A DNA stretch of 64,000 nt from Sphingomonas sp. SORGH_AS_0950 (GTDB taxonomy: Bacteria > Pseudomonadota > Alphaproteobacteria > Sphingomonadales > Sphingomonadaceae). The stretch lies in the NCBI RefSeq assembly GCF_030818415.1, contig NZ_JAUTAE010000001.1:3188001-3252000 (forward strand), read 5' to 3'. The notes beneath the pieces are model-generated. The model made no database searches, was not told where the DNA came from, and saw only the letters and a list, made by a program, of their open reading frames with translations. The translations under genes were made by a program, and so were the position numbers. Shown here one piece after another: positions 29,577 to 37,581 of the stretch (position 1 is the stretch's first letter; each line of letters starts with the position of its first letter).

Positions 29577-30973
29577 TGTTCAGCTGATGCGACGATGCCC
29601 GTCAACAGGGCGTTAAGCTGATTGATTTCGATCTTCCGCAGGCCGTTCGCATGCGCGACGATCCGATCGCGAATGTCCAGTTCCGCAATAGCGTATGAGA
29701 ATGCGCTTTCTTGCGAAGGCGAGAGATGATGAATGCCCGCTACGCCGCCGACCGCACGTGCTCTGATACGGTTCAGCGCGAACTTGGGGGCCCCGCCCTT
29801 GAAGCTGGTCGCAATCAGGATTTCAGGAACGCTGGGCATCTTGAACTTCCACCATGAATCCCGCTGAAGGCACGTGACCGTCTGGTAGTCCGATTCAGGC
29901 ACTGACTGCAAATAGTCGCTAAGTTGCCGGGAGGGTTCTCGGTCTGCTCGGATAAGCCAGCAACGTCGACCCTCTTGTCTGAATAGGCGGTTGAACGTGA
30001 CCTCATCAAGAATCTCACCACTGGCGCCGACGCCGCGCAGCGATGTCACGCACGGCACGACGTCCTCCTCGATCCGGAGGCCAAAGCGGCAGCGCTCGGC
30101 CTCAGTGAGGGTGAATACCTTCTGCGTTCCCGGGCTGAGGCCGCGTATCGCCCGAGGGGTTTCGTTGCAGACCTTGCGTCCCGACTCATAGGGTAGATAG
30201 CCGAGCGAGGATCCGCTGGCTGAATTTAGGGGGCGGTATGACCCGTCGCTATTCTCCTCGAAATACCGCCAAGTGCCAGTCTTCGCAGCCTTGTCGACGA
30301 TTGTGATCGACGCGGTCGTGAGCACGCTGTCGAAAGCGGCATCGACAAGGCGGTAGACATCGACCTCCCAACCTTGGGCGTGAATGAAGTCCCGCAATAG
30401 CGCGGCGGACGGTCGCGAAACCCACTCATAGGGAATGACGAGCGCTACCAGACCGTCTTCGGCGGCGCTAACAATAGACAGGAGGAAGAAGTACTGCCAA
30501 GCATTCGCCAAGCCTGAAATAGATATGCCAGCCCGCTTGTGCAGTTTCGAGGCAACTTCGGTCCGCCAACCGAGCGGCAGGTCCTGATTGCGGACGAAGG
30601 GCGGATTCCCGATGCAGACCGATGCATCGGTGACGTCGCGCGAGAACGCGCAGCGGTGAACCAGCTTGGCGTTGGCGGGCAACTTAGCGTTCCGAGAGCG
30701 GTCCTTGTCGATTTCGTAGCCGACATAGCTTTCGTATCGGCCATGATGCGCGAAGCGCCCATCACCTGCGCCGAAGTCCACAACTGATCCGACCTTGTCG
30801 CGACGCTCCAGGATGTGGTTCCAGGTCGCCTGAACCAGCCGGTCCGGCGTGTCCACCTGGCAGCGATCGAGATACAGATGGAGATCTTCGTTCGTCCAAG
30901 TGCCCACGATCCCGCGCGGAACGGCCGGGCGCGGACCGGTCGACATGCGGACAGATGGTTGTTGCATGCTCAT
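29573..30973 (-). CDS. Gamma-class (TaqI/Eco57I-like) adenine-N6 DNA methyltransferase
   Basis: The 466-residue protein has the AdoMet motif VVDFGAGDGRFA (64-75) and the catalytic motif NPPF (123-126) downstream of it, the gamma order. A probable target-recognition region follows, ending in LRKIEINQLNALL, a pattern typical of TaqI-type enzymes. It should methylate adenine at a specific DNA site. No restriction endonuclease is encoded next to it. The ATG at 30973 overlaps the stop of the Dam-like gene (ATGA); an in-frame ATG lies two codons on. Its stop overlaps the GHKL gene start. Confidence 0.85.
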   Translation of the reverse strand: MSMQQPSVRMSTGPRPAVPRGIVGTWTNEDLHLYLDRCQVDTPDRLVQATWNHILERRDKVGSVVDFGAGDGRFAHHGRYESYVGYEIDKDRSRNAKLPANAKLVHRCAFSRDVTDASVCIGNPPFVRNQDLPLGWRTEVASKLHKRAGISISGLANAWQYFFLLSIVSAAEDGLVALVIPYEWVSRPSAALLRDFIHAQGWEVDVYRLVDAAFDSVLTTASITIVDKAAKTGTWRYFEENSDGSYRPLNSASGSSLGYLPYESGRKVCNETPRAIRGLSPGTQKVFTLTEAERCRFGLRIEEDVVPCVTSLRGVGASGEILDEVTFNRLFRQEGRRCWLIRADREPSRQLSDYLQSVPESDYQTVTCLQRDSWWKFKMPSVPEILIATSFKGGAPKFALNRIRARAVGGVAGIHHLSPSQESAFSYAIAELDIRDRIVAHANGLRKIEINQLNALLTGIVASAEQ

Positions 30974-31692
30974 GCGGCAATCCTCCGAGCGGCCTGCAGG
31001 ACGGCCTCTGGGTGGGTGGCGGCTAGCTCAGCGAGTACGGCGTTGCGTTCGACTGGATCGACCGTCGCGATACGATGAAAGAGGTTCTCCCTCCGGCGCT
31101 TCGAGGCTTCGCGCTCGCGGAAGTCGCTTCCTATGTAGCGATAATCGTGGAGGACGGATCCAGGCTGAAAGTTGGTCCAGGCCGACTCCGTGACTAGGCC
31201 ATTGTGAGTGAGTGCAGTGTAGTCAGTGCGGGTCCATCCGGCTAAATGTCGATCGTACAGGTCACTGCGATACCCGCTCAGTACCACCTTGCAAGGCAGC
31301 CCTGACAGCAGGTTCAGCAGAGCGACATGGTCTGCCTCGTCGTAGTCGTAGCGATAGTACCGGCGCGTTCGCCGGGTCGCCGGTAGGTACGGTGGATCTG
31401 CATAAATCAAATCGTCTTGCGAGACGTCGAGCTCGGGTATGATACGCAGAGCGTCCCCGTTCCTAACCACGACGTTCTTCATGTTCCTTGCCTGCCATCG
31501 ATCCGTGACGGTTCTGTCTAAATCGATGATGATGCTTTCTGCCGCGGGCCGCTTCCGACGGAGGACCGCCCCGCCGCCGACGTGGCTCTCGATGTAGCGG
31601 CGGTGGGGAGGCATGAGATTGATGACGTGCTGATACGACCGCCCCTTGCCCCCGGGATAATGCTCAGCCTTGTTCTCAGCACGTTCTGCCAT
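30970..31692 (-). CDS. Dam-like D12 class adenine-N6 DNA methyltransferase
   Basis: The 240-residue protein has the D12-class motifs in order: HYPGGKG (11-17) for AdoMet, ESHVGGGAVLRRK, NGDAL and the catalytic DPPY (99-102). It lacks the usual SeqA/MutH context and is the first gene of the five-gene cluster. I place the start at ATG 31692, near the conserved YPGGKG; the frame is open to a GTG at 31728, but that start would put a palindrome inside the coding region. An IS3 element is inserted about 80 bases upstream and may have cut or supplied its promoter. Confidence 0.85.
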   Translation of the reverse strand: MAERAENKAEHYPGGKGRSYQHVINLMPPHRRYIESHVGGGAVLRRKRPAAESIIIDLDRTVTDRWQARNMKNVVVRNGDALRIIPELDVSQDDLIYADPPYLPATRRTRRYYRYDYDEADHVALLNLLSGLPCKVVLSGYRSDLYDRHLAGWTRTDYTALTHNGLVTESAWTNFQPGSVLHDYRYIGSDFREREASKRRRENLFHRIATVDPVERNAVLAELAATHPEAVLQAARRIAA

Positions 31693-31702
31693 GTCGCACC
31701 AT

Positions 31703-31720
31703 ATCGCATCTTTTTGCGAT
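31703..31720. promoter_or_regulatory. Palindrome upstream of the Dam-like gene (possible operator)
   Basis: ATCGCA and TGCGAT form an inverted repeat around six T/C-rich bases, 11 bases upstream of the preferred ATG. It could be an operator for autoregulation or a leader hairpin. There is no GATC in it. Position is the only support. Confidence 0.35.
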
Positions 31721-31847
31721 GCTGTCACTACGGCTTGCGTGGCATTCAGACGGGGCGTTACGCCGTGGTTGTGAGCTGGCCCCCATTTCGACCGGACGGA
31801 TTCAAGCCTAAGAAGGAGGCTTGGGGCTATCCCCTAAGCATAGGCTT

Positions 31848-32225
31848 ATGTCCGTGTCCGAAATCATCACCGACGGCGGTCGTCGCCGTCACTGGAGCAC
31901 GCCTGAGAAGCTGAGGATCGTCGAGGAGACGCTCGATGGTCGCGAGAGCATATCGGTGGTGGCACGCCGCAACGGCGTGGCGCCGAACCTGCTGTACCGC
32001 TGGCGGCGGCTGATGCTGGAGGGCGGGAGCGTCGCGGTCGCCGGCGACGACGACGTGACCAGCAATCGCCAGGTCCGCGAGATGGAGACCCGCATCCGCG
32101 AACTGGAGCGCCAGCTCGGCCGCAAGACGCTGGAGGTCGAGATCCTGAAGGAGGCGCTGGAGCGCTCACGCCCAAAAAAAGCGAGCTTGCTCATGCACTC
32201 GCCGTTGCCGGAGACTATCCGGTGA
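31848..32225 (+). CDS. IS3 family transposase OrfA
   Basis: The 125-residue protein has a helix-turn-helix (WSTPEKLRIVEETLDGRESISVVARRNGV) and a leucine-zipper-like coiled coil (ELERQLGRKTLEVEILKEALERS). It is the DNA-binding half of the OrfAB transposase. A run of seven A residues near its end (about 32174-32180), read CCA AAA AAA, is a classic slippery heptamer for a -1 shift into OrfB. Confidence 0.88.
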   Translation: MSVSEIITDGGRRRHWSTPEKLRIVEETLDGRESISVVARRNGVAPNLLYRWRRLMLEGGSVAVAGDDDVTSNRQVREMETRIRELERQLGRKTLEVEILKEALERSRPKKASLLMHSPLPETIR

Positions 32226-33055
32226 GCCTGGTCGCCAAGACGCTCGGGGTCGGGCGCTCGACGGTGTACGACCGCCTGACCGGCCGCACCCGGACGCGCG
32301 GGCCGTACGCCAAGGCCGACGACGCGGACCTGCTGCCCCGCATACGCCAGATCGCCGCGCAGCGGCCCACCTACGGCTACCGCCGCATCGCGGCAGTCCT
32401 CAATCGACAGCAACGCGCCGAAGGACTGGCGCCGGTCAATCACAAGCGCGTCTATCGCATCATGGCCGCGGACCGCCTGCTGCTGGCGCGGCGCTACACC
32501 GAGCGGGCCGACTATGGCCATGACGGCGTCGTGGTGGCGATCCGCTCGAACCTGCGCTGGTGCTCGGACGGCTTCGAGTTCACCTGCTGGAACGGCGAGG
32601 TCGTGCGCGGCGCCTTCATCATCGACGCCCATGACCGCGAGATCATCGCCTGGCGCGCGATCGCCAATGCGGGCATCAGCGGCTCGGACGTGCGCGACAT
32701 CATGCTGGAAGCCGTGGAAACCCGCTTCGGCGGTATGCGCGCGCCCGTGCCGGTCGAGATGCTGTCCGATAACGGCTCGGCCTATACTGCCCGCGAAACA
32801 CGCACCTTTGCCCGGCAGCTGGGCCTCAAACCCTGCTTCACGCCCGTTCGCAGCCCGCAGTCCAACGGCATCTCGGAGGCCTTCGTTCATACCCTCAAGC
32901 GCGATTACGTCCGCGTCTCGCCGCTGCCTGATGCTCCCACCGCGTTGACATCGCTTGCCGGATGGATCGAGGACTACAACGACAACCACCCCCATTCAGG
33001 GCTCAAAATGCGTTCACCGCGCGAACATCGCGCACTGGTTTCTGCAACCGCCTGA
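32222..33055 (+). CDS. IS3 family transposase OrfB (rve integrase domain)
   Basis: This is the catalytic half, 277 residues from GTG 32222, but the frame is open upstream to the A7 slippery site and encodes KSELAHALAVAGDYPVS. The functional product is therefore probably the OrfAB fusion. DDE residues are visible in WCSDGFEF, EMLSDNGSAY and SNGISEAFVHTLKRDY. The YGYRRIAAVLNR block and the DYNDNHPHSGL tail are typical. No internal stop is seen, so it may be active. Confidence 0.9.
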   Translation: MSLVAKTLGVGRSTVYDRLTGRTRTRGPYAKADDADLLPRIRQIAAQRPTYGYRRIAAVLNRQQRAEGLAPVNHKRVYRIMAADRLLLARRYTERADYGHDGVVVAIRSNLRWCSDGFEFTCWNGEVVRGAFIIDAHDREIIAWRAIANAGISGSDVRDIMLEAVETRFGGMRAPVPVEMLSDNGSAYTARETRTFARQLGLKPCFTPVRSPQSNGISEAFVHTLKRDYVRVSPLPDAPTALTSLAGWIEDYNDNHPHSGLKMRSPREHRALVSATA

Positions 33056-33084
33056 ATCCGTCCGGTGAAACGGGGGCCAGATCA

Positions 33085-33297
33085 GGTTGTGAGTGGTGGA
33101 TGTTGACTTTTCCGAATCCCGACGGTGGCCCGGCAGGGGTGTGATGATTGATTTGCCACCAAGCCGGCGTGGTTGCCGGAAGGCCTTAGCAAGCAGAATG
33201 CCGGGCAGAGCCGAGTCCGGATCCTTGAGACTAAAGCAAGGATTTCTATCGATGTCTGCAAAGGGATTTTCTAAGCTCTTGGAAGAACCGCCCCGTT
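33085..33297. other. Gap with no supported gene
   Basis: This stretch follows the IS3 target duplication. A short plus-strand frame crosses it, but it has no ribosome binding site or family resemblance. I see no hairpin or repeat of note. It was joined to the 31729-31771 flank before the IS3 insertion. Confidence 0.4.
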
Positions 33298-33759
33298 TCA
33301 TAAATCATCTCTGCTCGCCGGAGGTGTTTCGCTGACGTTCCAGCTGGCAAGTATCAGCCGCTCTTCCGCACTCATCCGTTTCCAGCATCCGGGGTAGGGC
33401 TGTTCGAGGCCACTATCGTTTAAGAAGTTCCGGACGGTGAGCGGCGGTTTGCGGGTTCGCGCCATCAGCTCCGTCGTGGAAACGTAGACTGTCGCAAGGT
33501 CGAGCACGTCATTGAGGGCGATGCGCTTCGGCATTCTGCCGATGACACGCTTCGAGAAAACGACGTCCCTGTGCTTCGAAGTGAGATTCAGAATCTCCAG
33601 GGCGTCCTCCAAGATAACCTCGCTGGAAAAGTGATCCGGCCACGCGGCATGGTCGAATTGCAACCGGCAGAGCCGGAGCATGTCGACACGTTCGATGGAC
33701 ACGCGCTGGAATATCGGACCATCGCCCTCGGCGATCACAAAGGGTACGCCGGCGAGCAT
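33298..33759 (-). CDS. Hypothetical protein, possibly a fragment
   Basis: The 153-residue frame encodes a mixed hydrophilic protein without signal peptide or membrane segments. A segment ARTRKPPLTVRNFLNDSG resembles a DNA-binding helix pair, but I cannot name a family. It lies between the IS3 element and the umuD remnant in a region full of broken genes, so it may be a truncated gene. Confidence 0.45.
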   Translation of the reverse strand: MLAGVPFVIAEGDGPIFQRVSIERVDMLRLCRLQFDHAAWPDHFSSEVILEDALEILNLTSKHRDVVFSKRVIGRMPKRIALNDVLDLATVYVSTTELMARTRKPPLTVRNFLNDSGLEQPYPGCWKRMSAEERLILASWNVSETPPASRDDL

Positions 33760-33766
33760 CGCCTTG

Positions 33767-33925
33767 CCGTCTCCTGCCCAGGGCGTCCTGAATCAGCCGA
33801 TTGATCTTGCCGCTTGGCTGATCGGTCAGCCGGCCGTGAGTTATGTGATGCGCGTCACTCGATGACCGACGCGGGCATCGCCGATGGCGATCTGGTCGTG
33901 GTCAGCCGCGCCATCGAGACCGGGC
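33767..33925 (+). pseudogene. umuD remnant (frameshifted, both ends missing)
   Basis: One frame reads PSPAQGVLNQPIDLAAWL then YVMRVT and stops at 33863. After about eight missing bases the next frame continues MTDAGIADGDLVVVSRAIE. In intact UmuD these segments are contiguous (RVxGDSMTDAGIxDGD). The gap falls exactly at the catalytic Ser, which is lost. The 5' part and the Lys-containing C-terminal half are absent, and the remnant abuts a Tn3 resolvase fragment. Confidence 0.75.
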
Positions 33926-33929
33926 CGCT

Positions 33930-34064
33930 GCCAAGCCGACCCGATGCACTGTCGTCATAGATAGGATCGGGATCGACGCCGGCCGCAATCAGCGCATCGC
34001 GCTGAAGATCGTGGACGTGGCTGCCGTCCGCGTTGGATGCCCGCGCGTAACGGATATGCGTCAC
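33930..34064 (-). pseudogene. Tn3-family resolvase fragment (N-terminus only)
   Basis: From GTG 34064 the frame reads THIRYARASNADGSHVHDLQ and continues RDALIAAG then IYDDSASGR. This matches the N-terminus of serine resolvases (xIGYARVSxxDQxLDLQxDAL), including the early YAR region, though the catalytic Ser position reads as ARAS. Homology stops after about 45 residues, where the umuD remnant begins on the other strand. The rest of the enzyme is missing. Confidence 0.75.
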
Positions 34065-34193
34065 ATATACGCCCCTTCGCGTGACGGAACGGGATCGCTC
34101 CTCCAACGAACCTAATTCTGTCGCATCCCCCGTCTTCTGGTCCATGCTTCATGAACAGGCCCGCATTCCTGTTTCGTGAGGAGCAGGAAGCTG

Positions 34194-34274
34194 ATGCCAA
34201 CCAAGACCATCCTATCGCCTGCTCGACGTGTGGCGATCTTCGATCAGCCCGGTAACGCAATTAATGCTCCCTAA
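34194..34274 (+). pseudogene. Tn3-family transposase fragment (first ~20 residues)
   Basis: The frame begins MPTKTILSPARRVAIFDQP, matching the start of Tn3 TnpA proteins (MPRRxILSPAQRxxLxxLP), and then runs into the hlyD end and stops. GAGGAGCAGG precedes the ATG. Together with the divergent resolvase fragment it marks the tnpR-res-tnpA centre of a deleted Tn3-type transposon; the res site should lie in 34065-34193. Confidence 0.65.
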
Positions 34275-35601
34275 ACGAAGACCAGAAGCTCCCAACAAGA
34301 GGTTCCAAAGCGTAATCCAAGGCGGTTCTCGGGCGGAGGGGAACTAGGATTTGCACGGGCATGCCGGCGCGCAACTGGAATTTTCCGCCGCGCAGAGATG
34401 ACAGGATCTTCAGCTCCTCGACGGGCACCGTGACCTCGGCGGTATAATAGCTCACGCCGGTCTTCTCATCGGTGAAGCTGTCGGCGGACAGGCGTGTCAG
34501 CTGGCCCTTCAAGTCGGGGAGATTGCGTTCGTGCAAGCCGGGAAATTTCACGCGGGCCTCCTGTCCGATGGACAGATCATCGGCATCATCGGGCGAGATC
34601 CGCGCCTGGATGACCAGCCGGGTCTCCTCGGGTACGATGTCCATGAGCTTCTGTCCGGCCATGATGACGCCGCCCGGGGTGAAGACGGTGAGGCCGACAA
34701 CGGCCCCGGTCGCGGGCGAGCGGATTTCAGTGCGGGCCAGTTGCTCACGCGCTGCACCCAGCCGAGGAAGGACATCGCCCAACCGGACCTCGACATCGCG
34801 AAGTTCAGCTGCAGTCCGCTCGGCAAAGCTGCGCTCGGCCTGAAGCCGCTGTAACCGGCTTTCCTGACTCGCCTCGCGGGTCTGGGCGACATTGGCGACG
34901 AATTGCCCGCGCTGCCCCTGCAACTCGGCGCGCACCCGCTCGAGTTCGCGCAGCCGGGTCTTGGATACGAAGCCCTTGGCCGCCAGCGGTTGTAGCGATT
35001 CGATCTGGGCGTTGATCAGGCGCAGCTGATCGGTGGTCGACACGACCTGCTCGCCATAGCCCTTGCCCTGTTCCCGGGATTGCGCGCTGCGCTCACCTAG
35101 TGCATCAGTTTGCGCGGCCAATGTAGCCACTCGCGCTTTTAGCTCGTTGGTCTGCAAGCGCATCGCAAGCGTGATTTCCGATGCGTCACTGGCGGGAAAA
35201 GCGGCCAATTCCGCAGGTATCGCCAAGCTGGACTGCCCCAGTTGCTCCGCGCGCAGCCGGGCTCGCTGCGCGAGCAGGCCAATGGCCTGGGAGGCGATCG
35301 CGCGCTCCGACGCCTGAACCTCGGGTGCCGACAGCCGTATCAGCAACGCGCCTCGGGTGACACGCTGGCCCTCGTGAACATAAATCCGCTCGATCACGCC
35401 GCCATCTCGGTGCTGCACCGCTTGGCGCTGCCCCTCCACGGTTAGCACGCCTTCGGCATAGCTGGCAGCATCGAGCCGTACGAAGGCCGCCGCGCCCAGG
35501 AACAGCACGAAGAAAATCACGGCGATGATCGTGCCGTTGCGAATGTCCCGACCGGGGTTGGCGGGCAGGTGCGAGATGGTGGTTGTAGTTATGCTGGTCA
35601 T
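34261..35601 (-). CDS. Type I secretion membrane fusion protein (HlyD/PrtE family)
   Basis: The 446-residue protein has a short cytoplasmic N-terminus, one membrane segment (about 25-44), a lipoyl-like motif (AVQHRDGGVIERIYVHEGQRVTRG), a long coiled coil (about 95-290) and a beta-barrel C-terminus (GMPVQILVPLRPRTALDYALEPL). It links the ABC transporter to the outer-membrane channel. It follows the ABC gene by two bases. The 3' end abuts the Tn3 remnant, but the protein seems full length. No TolC gene is in the window. Confidence 0.92.
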   Translation of the reverse strand: MTSITTTTISHLPANPGRDIRNGTIIAVIFFVLFLGAAAFVRLDAASYAEGVLTVEGQRQAVQHRDGGVIERIYVHEGQRVTRGALLIRLSAPEVQASERAIASQAIGLLAQRARLRAEQLGQSSLAIPAELAAFPASDASEITLAMRLQTNELKARVATLAAQTDALGERSAQSREQGKGYGEQVVSTTDQLRLINAQIESLQPLAAKGFVSKTRLRELERVRAELQGQRGQFVANVAQTREASQESRLQRLQAERSFAERTAAELRDVEVRLGDVLPRLGAAREQLARTEIRSPATGAVVGLTVFTPGGVIMAGQKLMDIVPEETRLVIQARISPDDADDLSIGQEARVKFPGLHERNLPDLKGQLTRLSADSFTDEKTGVSYYTAEVTVPVEELKILSSLRGGKFQLRAGMPVQILVPLRPRTALDYALEPLVGSFWSSFREH

Positions 35602-35603
35602 GG

Positions 35604-37319
35604 TCAGGCGCTCGCAGGAACAGTGGTCACGGGGCGGGGACGCGAAGGCGCGATCTTCTGCAGGACCTCGTCCCGCGGCCCGAACAGCTCGACGCGGCCC
35701 GCCCGTATCACAAGCAACTTGTCGACGACGGGCAAGATACCCAGCTTGTGGCTGACGATGATCACCGTATGCCCGGCCCGCTTGTAATGGTCGATCGACT
35801 GGACCAGCGCGGCGTCTCCTTCGCTGTCCAGGTGTGCATTGGGTTCGTCCAGGATCAGGATGGCGGGGTCGCCATACATCGCCCGTGCCAGTGCGATCCG
35901 TTGCGACTGGCCAGCCGACAGTCCGCGTCCTCCGGGCTTCAGTTCATAGTCGAACCCACCTGTAAGCTGCTGGATGAGCGGCCGCGCCTGGGCGCGATCT
36001 GCAGCCCGGATGACGGCTTCGTCGATGGCTTCCAGATCCGCGCCGGGCAGTTCCGTCGCGAAGCGGGCGACGTTTTCCTTGATGGTCCCGGCGAACAGCG
36101 TTGGGTCCTGCGGCAGATAGCCGATATGGAGGGCTAGACGTTCCGGGTCCCAGTCGGCTGTGTCGGTGCCATCGACTCGCAGGCAGCCGCGATTGGGGCG
36201 GATAGCGCCGGCGATCACCCGCGCCAGGGTCGACTTGCCCGCTCCGCTGGGGCCGATGATTGCGACGACCTCGCCAGACTCCAGGGCAATGCTGACGTCC
36301 GCGACGATCGCGATCTCCCGCGTATCGTTGAGCACGGTCACGCTGTCGAGCAGGATCGTACCCCGGGGGGCAGGCAGCTGGGTCTTGACCGGCCCGGTGT
36401 CGGTTTCGGCCAGCAGCTCCCCCAATTGCTTATAGCTGTTGCGCGCTTGGAGCAGCCCCTTCCAGTTGCCGATGATCTGTTCGATGGGGGCGAGTGCACG
36501 GGCGATTAGGAAAGAGGCCGCAAAGATCGCACCACCCGAGATCAGATTGTCGATGGCGAGCAGCGCCCCCAGACCCAGCGCCAGGCTCTGCAATGCCAGC
36601 CGGACAAACTTGGTCATGGTCATATAGTTGCCCGCCGCCAGACCGGCCTCGGTCTGGAGCGACAGCATCTTGTTGCGGCTGGCCAGCTGGCGCAACACCA
36701 TAGCGCGGCGCATCCCCAAGGCACGAACTGGCTCGGCGCCGTTCAGCAGCGCGCCCTGCCCGGCATAGCTGTTCGCCGCGGCCGACTGTGCGTGCTCGAG
36801 CATCGGCTTGTTCCGCCGCTCGCTCCGCCACGCGATAAGCGCTAGCACCCCGCCCCCGGCCAGTGCGACGATACCCAGCGCCGGGTGGACGAGAAAGCAA
36901 ATCAGCACATAGATTGGCATCCATGGTGCGTCGAACAGCGCAAGCACCCCCGGACCACTCAAGGTCTGGCGCAGATTGTCGAATTCGCGCAGCGCCTGGC
37001 GCGCGACCGGCTTGTCGGGACGCCCCAGCGTAGCGTCGAGCAGTGCAGGCGCCAACACCGCATCCATCTGAACCCCGGCGCGAACCAGCAGACGCGTGCG
37101 GACGCGATCGAGCAAGGCCAGCGTTGCCAGCGAGAACAGCAGGAACAGCGTCAGGAAGAACAGCGTCTGATGCCCCCGTGTCGGGACGACCCGGTCATAC
37201 ACCTGCAGCATATAGATGGTGGGCACGACGTACAGGACATTGACCAGCGCGCTGAAAATCGCTGCAGCAAAAAAATGACGCCAGCATGTCGCCATCGCAG
37301 AATGCATGTTCATAATCAA
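35604..37319 (-). CDS. Type I secretion ABC transporter (PrtD family)
   Basis: The 571-residue protein has an ABC exporter membrane domain (about 15-300) and an ATPase domain (about 330-560). Walker A is GPSGAGKST, the signature LSAGQSQRIALARAM, and Walker B ILILDEPNAHLD. There is no N-terminal C39 peptidase, so the substrate should carry an uncleaved C-terminal signal. It forms an operon with the HlyD-type gene. The nearest possible substrate is the metalloprotease at 39.2 kb, transcribed in the opposite direction. Confidence 0.93.
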   Translation of the reverse strand: MIMNMHSAMATCWRHFFAAAIFSALVNVLYVVPTIYMLQVYDRVVPTRGHQTLFFLTLFLLFSLATLALLDRVRTRLLVRAGVQMDAVLAPALLDATLGRPDKPVARQALREFDNLRQTLSGPGVLALFDAPWMPIYVLICFLVHPALGIVALAGGGVLALIAWRSERRNKPMLEHAQSAAANSYAGQGALLNGAEPVRALGMRRAMVLRQLASRNKMLSLQTEAGLAAGNYMTMTKFVRLALQSLALGLGALLAIDNLISGGAIFAASFLIARALAPIEQIIGNWKGLLQARNSYKQLGELLAETDTGPVKTQLPAPRGTILLDSVTVLNDTREIAIVADVSIALESGEVVAIIGPSGAGKSTLARVIAGAIRPNRGCLRVDGTDTADWDPERLALHIGYLPQDPTLFAGTIKENVARFATELPGADLEAIDEAVIRAADRAQARPLIQQLTGGFDYELKPGGRGLSAGQSQRIALARAMYGDPAILILDEPNAHLDSEGDAALVQSIDHYKRAGHTVIIVSHKLGILPVVDKLLVIRAGRVELFGPRDEVLQKIAPSRPRPVTTVPASA

Positions 37320-37581
37320 TATGTTGCCTGACCTATTAACACGAGAATTGCAGACTGAAGTGTCAGAGATTGCTTCACTTCCGCCCTGTGTTCAGTGGTT
37401 GTCATGAGTTGATCTTATAATGCCGCCCTATGACAAATAGCCTGTCGCCTAAAAAATTATATGTGTCCTGCATTTAGTGTAGCTAGGATCTGACCCCAAT
37501 CAGCACGTTGAGTGGTGATTTTTCTTGATTCACTGATGCATGGTTCAGCATTAGTGGGGCATGGCGCTGTTCTGATTGTCT
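37320..37581. other. Gap with no supported gene, promoter region of the secretion pair
   Basis: This AT-richer stretch lies upstream of the transporter gene and before the IS5 remnant. It should hold the transporter promoter, but I see no clear box. The part from about 37480 may belong to the IS5 element's left end. Confidence 0.35.

Larger units (their letters stand above)
31772..33084 (+). mobile_element. IS3 family insertion sequence with 5-bp target duplication
   Basis: The 1,313-bp element starts TGAGCTGGCCCCC and ends with the inverse of TGATCTGGCCCCC; the terminal repeats extend into a shared CCGGACGGATTC. Both sides are flanked by GGTTG (31767-31771 and 33085-33089), a direct 5-bp target duplication, so insertion was simple and fairly recent. 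It carries orfA and orfB. It lies just upstream of the methyltransferase/GHKL cluster, pointing away from it. Confidence 0.93.

Noticed and set aside
31703..31728. GTG at 31728 as start of the Dam-like methyltransferase
   Set aside because: No ribosome binding site precedes it, and the added 12 residues carry no conserved residue; ATG 31692 is closer to the YPGGKG motif. It is not excluded.
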